Assembly (NCBI GenBank): GCA_019694345.1
Contig: JAIBCA010000128.1
Coordinates: 1-46,040, forward strand
From: Pyrinomonadaceae bacterium
Lineage (GTDB): Bacteria > Acidobacteriota > Blastocatellia > Pyrinomonadales > Pyrinomonadaceae
Length of the DNA: 46,040 nucleotides
Direction of reading: 5' to 3'
The translations under genes and the position numbers were made by a program. The notes under the pieces are model-generated. The model was not told the origin of the DNA. It saw nothing but the letters and a program-made list of their open reading frames with translations, and did not search any database. Shown here piece after piece: positions 40,013-46,040 of the stretch. The stretch's first letter is position 1; each line of letters begins with the position of its first letter.

Positions 40013-41356
40013 ATGAGGATCATTGTAGCGACACTGACGATTTTACTGAGTTTTACCTTTGCTTTCGGGCAGACGGCGAAGAACGATGAAGTTGACCCGA
40101 GATTGCTCGCAGCTCTGACGGAGCTGGCGAAAGACGGTGGGAATGACTTTGCGGCGATTCGCGGGAAGGAAATTTCCAGAGACGAGAAGGAAATCGTTTA
40201 CGCTGTAAATAAAAATTACTTTGCACCGTGGTTTCTTGATACGAAACTTCGTTACAACAAAGAGTCAAAAGTTTATAAACTTTGGGTTTCCGCAGGTTCG
40301 GGCGCGGTTATTGATAAAGTAAAGAGTTTTTTTGAGAATCAGCTTCTTAAAAACAACTCTTCTTTCAGCCATGACAAAATTGGTTCTCACTCGTTCTACT
40401 TTAATAAACGCGAGCTGGCTGATATCAGCAATGAATTCCCGTTGTATTGGATGATTTTTACGCCGGATCCCGATGGATGGAAGGTGATTAGCGATTACCT
40501 CAGCAAAGGTGATTCAAAAAGTAAACCGGAATCAAAAGATAAGTTGGGGTTGGACATATTGAGTACGTTCGATTCCCTTAAGGAAGAATTCACCACCCAG
40601 GCTCGTGAAAAATGCGAACACGGTGATGAATACGCATGTAACAAGTTAATCGAGGTGCACGCTAAAAAAATAAAGGCGAATCCAAAAGATTCACAAGCAT
40701 ATTATTATCGCGGAATAGGCTATCGAAATCTGCCGGGTGATTTGGCAGACGGAACGCTTAACAAAAACCAGTTGTTGGCGGTTGAAGACTTTAAGAAATG
40801 TATCTCGATTGATTCCAAATTTTCTGATTGCTACACGACGGCGGGCGAAACCTTATCAGCTTCCGCTTCCCGTGAACACTCTTTGCAAGCCATCAATTAT
40901 CTTAACAAAGCCATTAACCTTGGTATCGAATCGAAAGACATTTATTTTTACCTCGCCGAATCCAAGCGAAACCATCTGGGAATGGATGAAGAGGCAATTC
41001 GTGAATACACGACTTTTTTGAATTCAAAAGACAAAGACCTTGACCTTTTTCTAAAGGCTCATTACGGCAGAGGCTTGGTCTATCTACGGACAGGCGAATA
41101 CCAAAAAGCGATTGACGACTTCTCTGAGGCTGAACCCAAAATCTTTAAGGAGGACACGCTTCACGAATTGAAGGATAGAGAAGCTCTTTATCTCGCCAAA
41201 GGAAAAGCCTACACCAAATTAAAAAAATATTCGGACGCATTGGCTTGTTTGAATGAGGCATTGAAGGTTTTCGATTCAAGCAAACCGGCAAAATCTGACA
41301 CTATTCGCAAAGAAATTCTCAAGGAAATCGAACTAGCCAAAAAAGGCGGCAAATAA
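40013..41356 (+). CDS. Exported TPR-repeat protein, cargo module 3 (paralogue of the gene at 34862)
   Basis: 447 residues from ATG 40013, chosen over an in-frame ATG at 39962 because it gives a signal peptide (MRIIVATLTILLSFTFAFGQ) matching the paralogue in module 1; AAGG lies close upstream. The N-terminal domain matches that paralogue (GGNDFAAIRGKEISRDEKEIVYAVNKNYF), and the C-terminal half has TPR units (YRGIGYRNLPGDLADG, YLNKAINLGIESKDIYFYLAE, GRGLVYLRTGEYQKAIDDFSEA), ending EILKEIELAKKGGK. Two paralogues in two separate modules, both just after a thiC end, suggest duplication or repeated capture of the same cargo. AT-rich. Function unknown. Confidence 0.85.
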   Translation: MRIIVATLTILLSFTFAFGQTAKNDEVDPRLLAALTELAKDGGNDFAAIRGKEISRDEKEIVYAVNKNYFAPWFLDTKLRYNKESKVYKLWVSAGSGAVIDKVKSFFENQLLKNNSSFSHDKIGSHSFYFNKRELADISNEFPLYWMIFTPDPDGWKVISDYLSKGDSKSKPESKDKLGLDILSTFDSLKEEFTTQAREKCEHGDEYACNKLIEVHAKKIKANPKDSQAYYYRGIGYRNLPGDLADGTLNKNQLLAVEDFKKCISIDSKFSDCYTTAGETLSASASREHSLQAINYLNKAINLGIESKDIYFYLAESKRNHLGMDEEAIREYTTFLNSKDKDLDLFLKAHYGRGLVYLRTGEYQKAIDDFSEAEPKIFKEDTLHELKDREALYLAKGKAYTKLKKYSDALACLNEALKVFDSSKPAKSDTIRKEILKEIELAKKGGK

Positions 41357-41387
41357 AGAATGGAAATCGTGTTGGACGGTGGTTAAG

Positions 41388-41663
41388 ATGACTGATTTCT
41401 TTATCGGCCTCACTCACATGTTTGGACAAGCCTGTTTGGGGTTCGTGGTTGGAGTCGCTGCGTTCGAGCTCAAACTTTTTCCCGGCGATCTAAAGGCGAA
41501 TGGGGTTGTTTGCGGGATGGCGGGAACGCTGGGCGCATTGCTCGGGACAAGTTTCTTGAAAAGGACGAGATACGAGGACAGCCACACGGCCCATTGGATC
41601 GCCGCCGTTGCGGGATCTGTTGGAATATTTGTCCTTTATTTTATCGTGGATCACTGGGGTTGA
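41388..41663 (+). CDS. Small membrane protein, cargo module 3
   Basis: Not recognised. 91 residues from ATG 41388 (GTG 41379 is an in-frame alternative). Three hydrophobic segments: about 8-26 (GLTHMFGQACLGFVVGVAA), 38-55 (NGVVCGMAGTLGALLGTSF) and 68-88 (WIAAVAGSVGIFVLYFIVD), with the basic loop LKRTRYEDSHTAH between the last two. Higher GC than the TPR genes on either side. 31 bases after the TPR gene stop and 9 bases before the next gene, so likely cotranscribed. Small size and topology do not identify a family. Confidence 0.6.
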   Translation: MTDFFIGLTHMFGQACLGFVVGVAAFELKLFPGDLKANGVVCGMAGTLGALLGTSFLKRTRYEDSHTAHWIAAVAGSVGIFVLYFIVDHWG

Positions 41664-41672
41664 ATTTTAGTT

Positions 41673-43262
41673 ATGAAAAAGCTGGCAATCAAGATCTTTT
41701 TCCTGTGTGCATTTATATACACGGCGGCTATTAGCGTAACGGCGCAGCTTCTGTTCGAGCCGCCAAAGGAGTGGGCAGCATCCGTGCCGCAGTCCGTGAT
41801 CGACGCTTCGCCGCCGCCTGTGATGTCGGGTAAGCCGATGCCGTTTAGCCCTTGGTGCAAGAAAAGCGAGCTATGCGTGACCCAAGCGGATTCAGCGTCG
41901 GCTCTGGAAGTCGGCGTCACCGAATCTGCAAATTTTCAAAAGCCCCACTATGTTCCTGAAACGCCAAATTTCTCAACCAAAAAGGAAGATGATGTCGAAG
42001 GGACAATTCGATTCCTGATAAAAAGCCACCAGTGGCAGAAAGCGCTTGAAGCTTCCAACAAATCAATACCAAGATGGTATTCAAGTTCTACAAATTATGT
42101 AAACAGGGCGATCATCTTTTACGCACTAGGACAAAGAGAACGCGCGCTTAAGGATCTAGATGCGGCAATTCATTGGGCAAACGGAAACACGAAGTCGTCG
42201 GGTTATGTATTGGCATATTTACAACGCGGGATCATCTATGCGCGGCAGGGCGACGGCGAAAAGGCGAAAGCCGATTATGCCGCTTTAATAGCTGCTCCCG
42301 ATTATTTTTGGAGTAATCAGCCGATCATGAACGGGAAAAGCTCCTTGAATGACATCATTGCTAATAAATTCGCCGATAGTTCCGCCGAAAATGGAAAAAT
42401 CGCTAAGTCGGACGCTCCGCAGGCAGCAAGCCTTGAGGCCGATCTTGCCTATACCGGCAGCGATTGCGGCTACGATACGAGCAGGCTGGAAAATGCTTAT
42501 AAGGATGCTCAGAAAAAGCGTGTGGCGGCAAGGGTGCTGGCGCAGATAAAGTATGGGTGTAAGGATTACCAAAAGGCCTCTGAATATCAGGGAGAATATC
42601 TGATTGAATTGATGCTTATCAAGATAAAGGGTGCTGAGCTTTATCGGGCTGAGATGTTCCTGGCGCAGATCCTTTCCGATGCCCGTAAAGACGGTTTGAG
42701 TGCCACATGGTACAACAACGCCCTTAGGGATAACGCTGCTGCCGGATATGATCTCGACGATCCGGAAAACGCAATTAGGAAACTTGCCGTAGCCATGGAA
42801 AAGGCGAAAGCCGCACAAATGCTGACACAAAACGAGATCTCACGGTATAACGAAGAGATAGCGAAGGCCCGGCAGTACATGGCAAATAGGTGGCAGTTCA
42901 GGATATGCAACGGGTATTCATACGACGTAAAGGTCTCTTATATCTATCCTAGCGCGACCGGGATCATCCAATACACAGACGGATGGCGGCTGTTAGGGCC
43001 GAAAAAATGTACACCGTATGTGACGGTTATGAAAGACGCCATGCGGCTCCACAGCGTATTCATAACGGGGTATGATTCTCGGAATTCAACGTATCTTTCA
43101 GGGGACAGCAGCGAGTGTTTTCTCACGCTTAATAACAATTACAAGGCAGAAGTCCCCTCTAGCTGCGAATCTCCAAATTGGCACACCTTCCCGGCACAGA
43201 AAATCAAGTATGGCTCTGAGGAAAAGGTAAATTATTTTGTTGGAGGAAAGTTCTCGCCGTAG
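41673..43262 (+). CDS. Exported TPR protein with DUF1036-like C-terminal domain, cargo module 3
   Basis: 529 residues. Signal peptide MKKLAIKIFFLCAFIYTAAISVTAQ. A Pro-rich stretch (about 30-90) precedes a short TPR array (about 105-200: WQKALEASNKSIPRWYSSSTNYVNRAIIFYALG, YLQRGIIYARQGDGEKAKADYAAL) and a helical middle. The last 130 residues or so start FRICNGYSYDVKVSYIYP and continue GWRLLGPKKCTPYV, which follows the DUF1036 pattern (ICN ... V.V.Y ... GW..L.P..C). DUF1036 proteins are exported and of unknown role. The stop (43260-43262) is directly followed, in the same frame, by the third thiC remnant. Confidence 0.75.
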   Translation: MKKLAIKIFFLCAFIYTAAISVTAQLLFEPPKEWAASVPQSVIDASPPPVMSGKPMPFSPWCKKSELCVTQADSASALEVGVTESANFQKPHYVPETPNFSTKKEDDVEGTIRFLIKSHQWQKALEASNKSIPRWYSSSTNYVNRAIIFYALGQRERALKDLDAAIHWANGNTKSSGYVLAYLQRGIIYARQGDGEKAKADYAALIAAPDYFWSNQPIMNGKSSLNDIIANKFADSSAENGKIAKSDAPQAASLEADLAYTGSDCGYDTSRLENAYKDAQKKRVAARVLAQIKYGCKDYQKASEYQGEYLIELMLIKIKGAELYRAEMFLAQILSDARKDGLSATWYNNALRDNAAAGYDLDDPENAIRKLAVAMEKAKAAQMLTQNEISRYNEEIAKARQYMANRWQFRICNGYSYDVKVSYIYPSATGIIQYTDGWRLLGPKKCTPYVTVMKDAMRLHSVFITGYDSRNSTYLSGDSSECFLTLNNNYKAEVPSSCESPNWHTFPAQKIKYGSEEKVNYFVGGKFSP

Positions 43263-43263
43263 G

Positions 43264-43351
43264 GGATGAGCGAAAAGGCCAAAGGATTCGTCGCCACTGG
43301 CAGCGAGATCTATCACCGCAATCTGCCGGATGGAGCGAAGGAGCATCATAG
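43264..43351 (+). pseudogene. thiC 3'-end remnant 3 (about 88 bp, frame decayed at stop)
   Basis: Reads [28 protein letters not shown]. One T of the usual CATCATTAG is missing (CATCATAG), so the frame runs past the old stop. It begins one base after the stop of the DUF1036-like gene. The closest relative is remnant 2, sharing the GAKEHH tail. The most degraded clear copy. Confidence 0.85.
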
Positions 43352-43411
43352 GATGAGCCGAAAAGCAAGAATGATTTTCGGAGCAGGCGGATCTGATAGA
43401 AGTTATTACAA

Positions 43412-44827
43412 ATGAACAAGAACTTCACACTTATGCTCGCGATAGTTGCCGCATGTCTCCTACATGCCACGACAATCAACGCTCAGCCAGTTCGGCCGAT
43501 GCCGAAGCCGACGCCAAAACAATCGGCCGCGGCCCAAACGGCGGTTCCGGGGAAAGCTGTTGAATTGTACGAGCAGGGCAAGGCGTATTGGAAGGCGTTC
43601 GAGATAACCGACGCCGTCGATGCATTGTCCAAGGCTATTAACCTTCACCCAAACTACTTCGATGCGTTGGCCGAACGCGGGACGATCTATTTCCTGATCC
43701 GCAAATACCAACTCGCGGTCAGCGATCTGGACAAAGTTCTGGGGCTCCAACCAGGTAATGCCAAGATCCTGCACTATCGCGGAATGGCATTGACCGAGAT
43801 CGCCGTTAAGACCAAGGATGATGATAACGACCGCAAAACCGCTAACGGTTTTGCTCAGAGGGCCCTTGCGGACCTTAGCAAGGCGATCGATGTCGCACCG
43901 AACGAATATCCGTATTACAACGCCCGCGGCAAGTTGCTTCTTGCATTTGGCTTTTACAGAGAATCGATCACTGACTTCGAAAAGTCGATCGCTATCAAAC
44001 CAAATGGTGTCGCACTCGCGCACCTTGGTTTGGCCAAGTATTATTTGGATGATGCGGCCGCGACGAGTTATCTGAACCAGGCTGTAAAGATCGCTCCGGA
44101 TTATCCGGAGGCATTCTACATTCGCGGAACTGTCCATCGCGATAACGGCAAGTTAAAGGACGCGCTCTTGGACTTTGACGAGGCGATAAGACTCAGTAAA
44201 TACAACGAGAAATACTTCAACACCCGCGGAATGCTCTATTTTCGCTTGCAAGACGGATACATGGCTGTGGCTGATTTTACAAAGGCCATAAACGAAAAGC
44301 CTGAGTACGCGACGGCGTATTTTAACCGGGCCGTCACTTACAAAAAGTTTCCGTACAGCGTCAGTACCGACGGCAACGTGATCGACAAGATCAGGCTCCA
44401 GCATACAAAGATGCTCGAAGACCTAACGTCGGCGATCAAATACAAACCCAATTTTGACGCGGCGTATGTTGAACGCGGCTTGATGTACTCGACCGATATG
44501 CGTAACAGATCGACGCCTGACGCCGAGACAATTGCACGGCTAAAATTGGCATTAGCCGATTTTGAACAAGCCATCAAACACAACCCAACTAACGCCGAGG
44601 CGTTCAACGGCCGAGCAAGCGTTTACGACGACCTTGGCAAGAAAGATCTGGCGTTGGCAGACTATTCAAAAGCCATATCGCTCGACCCGACGCTTGCGAC
44701 CGCCTACATGGGCCGAATGGCGATCTACTGCGAACAAGGCAAAAAGGACCTATCGATCGCCGACGAAAAAAAGGTCAGAGAGTTGGGCCTTTCGACAATA
44801 AATATCTGCAATTTGGGCGGCAAGTGA
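43412..44827 (+). CDS. Exported TPR-repeat protein upstream of the beta-lactamase
   Basis: 471 residues. Signal peptide MNKNFTLMLAIVAACLLHATTINAQ, a Pro/Ala-rich linker (about 26-45), then about nine TPR units to the C-terminus (AVDALSKAINLHPNYFDALAERG, AVSDLDKVLGLQPGNAKILHYRG, ALLDFDEAIRLSKYNEKYFNTRG, ALADYSKAISLDPTLATAYMGR). It lacks the N-terminal domain of the TPR proteins at 34862 and 40013, so it is not their direct paralogue. Base composition is closer to the chromosomal average. One base separates its stop from the beta-lactamase start. It begins 60 bases after the last clear thiC remnant and may be the original chromosomal neighbour of thiC. Confidence 0.88.
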   Translation: MNKNFTLMLAIVAACLLHATTINAQPVRPMPKPTPKQSAAAQTAVPGKAVELYEQGKAYWKAFEITDAVDALSKAINLHPNYFDALAERGTIYFLIRKYQLAVSDLDKVLGLQPGNAKILHYRGMALTEIAVKTKDDDNDRKTANGFAQRALADLSKAIDVAPNEYPYYNARGKLLLAFGFYRESITDFEKSIAIKPNGVALAHLGLAKYYLDDAAATSYLNQAVKIAPDYPEAFYIRGTVHRDNGKLKDALLDFDEAIRLSKYNEKYFNTRGMLYFRLQDGYMAVADFTKAINEKPEYATAYFNRAVTYKKFPYSVSTDGNVIDKIRLQHTKMLEDLTSAIKYKPNFDAAYVERGLMYSTDMRNRSTPDAETIARLKLALADFEQAIKHNPTNAEAFNGRASVYDDLGKKDLALADYSKAISLDPTLATAYMGRMAIYCEQGKKDLSIADEKKVRELGLSTINICNLGGK

Positions 44828-44828
44828 T

Positions 44829-45740
44829 ATGAAAAGAACATCGTTGATCGTAGTTGCGTTACTGGTGCTGATCGGTGCGGTGCAGACCTTTGCTCAGAGC
44901 AACGCTGATCTGAAACGGCAGATCGAACAGATCATCTCGACCAAGAAGGCCATCGTCGGCGTTGCGATCGCAGGCGGCGACGGAAAGGACGAATTAGTGA
45001 TCAATGGCGAACGTCGCTATCCGATGCAGAGCGTCTTTAAGTTTCACATCGGACTTGCGATGATGTCCGAGATCGACAAAGGTAAGTTTTCGCTTGACCA
45101 GAAGGTCGAGATCAAAAAAAGCGAGATGCTGCCCGGACTCTACAGCCCGATCCGCGAAGCCTTTCCCGAAGGCACGACCCTCACGATCGCCGAGATCCTG
45201 AAATACACAGTCTCACAAAGCGACAATGTCGGCTGCGACGTTCTGCTTCGGTTGTTAGGCGGCCCCGAGGCGGTCGAGAAGTTTGTAAAACGAAATGGCG
45301 TCAAGGACATCTCGATCAAGATCAACGAAGAAACGATGCAGTCGAACTGGGACATGATGTTCCAGAATTGGACCACGCCAACGGCCGCTAACAACGCTCT
45401 GAGACGGTTCTACGAAAACAAAAAGAAGCTGCTCTCGCCAAAGAATCACGAGTTTATCTGGCGGGTAATGCGTGAAACCTCGACCGGCCCGAATCGTCTC
45501 AAAGGCCAACTGCCCGGCGGCACCGTTGTCGCACACAAAACAGGCTATTCCGGTGCTCACAAGACGACCGGCGTTTACGCCGCGGTCAATGATATCGGCA
45601 TCCTATTTTTGCCGGACGGCAAGTATTTCTACATCAGCGTTTTCGTCGCCGATTCGAAAGAGGACTTTGATACGAACGAACGCATCATCGCCGACATCGC
45701 AAAGGTAGCCTGGGATCACTTCTCAGCTAAGTCTAAATAG
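44829..45740 (+). CDS. Class A beta-lactamase, subclass A2-like
   Basis: Periplasmic serine beta-lactamase. 303 residues, signal peptide MKRTSLIVVALLVLIGAVQTFAQ. Catalytic motifs all present: S68-x-x-K71 (MQSVFKFHIGLAMM), SDN (131-133, VSQSDNVGCD), an omega-loop E167/E168 in INEETMQSNWDMMFQNWTTP, and K237-T-G (VVAHKTGYSG). The EE-x-MQ...NW-TP omega loop and the long YSPIREAFPEG segment are typical of the A2 branch (CfxA, CepA, PER-like) rather than TEM/SHV. Starts 1 base after the TPR gene stop, so cotranscribed with it. Whether it hydrolyses cephalosporins or has a native cell-wall role cannot be judged. Confidence 0.93.
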   Translation: MKRTSLIVVALLVLIGAVQTFAQSNADLKRQIEQIISTKKAIVGVAIAGGDGKDELVINGERRYPMQSVFKFHIGLAMMSEIDKGKFSLDQKVEIKKSEMLPGLYSPIREAFPEGTTLTIAEILKYTVSQSDNVGCDVLLRLLGGPEAVEKFVKRNGVKDISIKINEETMQSNWDMMFQNWTTPTAANNALRRFYENKKKLLSPKNHEFIWRVMRETSTGPNRLKGQLPGGTVVAHKTGYSGAHKTTGVYAAVNDIGILFLPDGKYFYISVFVADSKEDFDTNERIIADIAKVAWDHFSAKSK

Positions 45741-45746
45741 CTTCGA

Positions 45747-46040
45747 TCAGCGGTTAATGAATTCGTTGTAGGCCGCGATCGCCTCGGGGTTGTCGAACAG
45801 CGATGTGTGGCCGCCGCCCGGGACCTCGAAGAACTGGCGGCTCTGGCACGTCGTGCAGTCGGTCATTTGCTGCCTGAATGTGGGCCAGGAGAAAAGCTGT
45901 ATCGGCGAATCCTGCAGGCCCTGAACGAACAGGATGTCCGAGCGGTGGCCGCTCGTGAAACTGAGCAGCGAACGTGCCATATATGCCGCGGGGTTTGCGG
46001 TCGTCGTCCCATAGGTCTGCCGCAGCAGGTTGCAAACCGC
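45747..46040 (-). CDS. Probable alpha/beta hydrolase, C-terminal part (5' end outside window)
   Basis: 98 codons are visible and the frame is open to the window edge, so the start lies beyond 46040. The sequence HRSDILFVQGLQDSPIQLF, then CTTCQSRQFFEVPGGGHTSLFDNPEAIAAYNEFINR, looks like the last strands of an alpha/beta hydrolase: the Asp of QGLQD as possible acid and the His of GGGHTSLF as the catalytic His. A different frame on the same strand (45754-46035) is open but is Arg/Pro-rich and lacks these features. It converges with the beta-lactamase gene, 6 bases apart. Substrate unknown. Confidence 0.6.
   Translation of the reverse strand, partial: AVCNLLRQTYGTTTANPAAYMARSLLSFTSGHRSDILFVQGLQDSPIQLFSWPTFRQQMTDCTTCQSRQFFEVPGGGHTSLFDNPEAIAAYNEFINR

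Noticed and set aside
45754..46035. Second minus-strand open frame at the right edge
   Set aside because: Arg/Pro-rich shadow composition; the other frame shows GGGHTSLF and runs to the edge with plausible protein sequence.

Overview
The window reads as a mid-GC bacterial chromosome, most likely Acidobacteriota of the Blastocatellia/Pyrinomonadales type. That placement is inferred from gene content: a Ser/Thr kinase fused to a TolB-like propeller, a giant VPS10/BNR secreted protein, FG-GAP and PEGA/TPR secreted proteins, and a pilB-pilT-pilC cluster. There is no rRNA or marker gene here to prove it. Most of the sequence is ordinary housekeeping and envelope DNA with tightly packed genes.

Layout. 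1-4746: the end of tryptophan 2,3-dioxygenase followed by a secreted 5'-nucleotidase (+), converging on hemW and a GHL10-type glycoside hydrolase (-). 4823-8857: AbgT-type transporter and purL (-). 8934-10979: a three-gene minus-strand operon (redoxin, TlpA-like thioredoxin with an extra domain, DinB protein) closed by an intrinsic terminator. 11162-15212: kinase-propeller receptor, BON-like secreted protein and a DUF1569 protein (+). 15237-20037: VPS10/BNR secreted protein and a soluble PRC-MgtE_N-CBS protein (-). 20209-21185: lytic transglycosylase with a terminator (+). 21232-31550: FG-GAP repeat protein, type IV pilus operon pilB-hyp-pilT-pilC with a good sigma70 promoter, PEGA-TPR protein and a Kef-type antiporter (all -). 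31658-31816: a tRNA-Met(CAT) unit with promoter and terminator. 32668-34762: a TPP riboswitch and thiC.

The unusual part is 34763 to about 43400. Downstream of the intact thiC lie at least three further copies of the thiC 3' end (about 474, 95 and 88 bp). All are co-terminal at, or within a base of, the thiC stop codon and are progressively shorter with distance. Between them sit AT-richer gene modules: a TPR protein plus a 654-aa secreted protein; a pentapeptide-repeat protein overlapping a GyrI-like protein; and a second, paralogous TPR protein with a small membrane protein and a TPR/DUF1036-like protein. Each thiC remnant begins within 0-16 bases of the stop codon of the module before it. 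The longest remnant differs from thiC mostly at silent sites, so it looks like the end of a diverged, once-selected thiC rather than a decaying local duplicate. No integrase or transposase is visible. I interpret the region as stepwise accretion of cargo at the thiC 3' end, by site-specific or homologous 3'-end replacement, with assembly chimerism as the main alternative. A fourth TPR gene coupled to a subclass A2-like class A beta-lactamase follows. The window ends inside a probable alpha/beta hydrolase (-).

All family calls come from reading motifs by eye; no database search was run. GC and identity statements are hand estimates.
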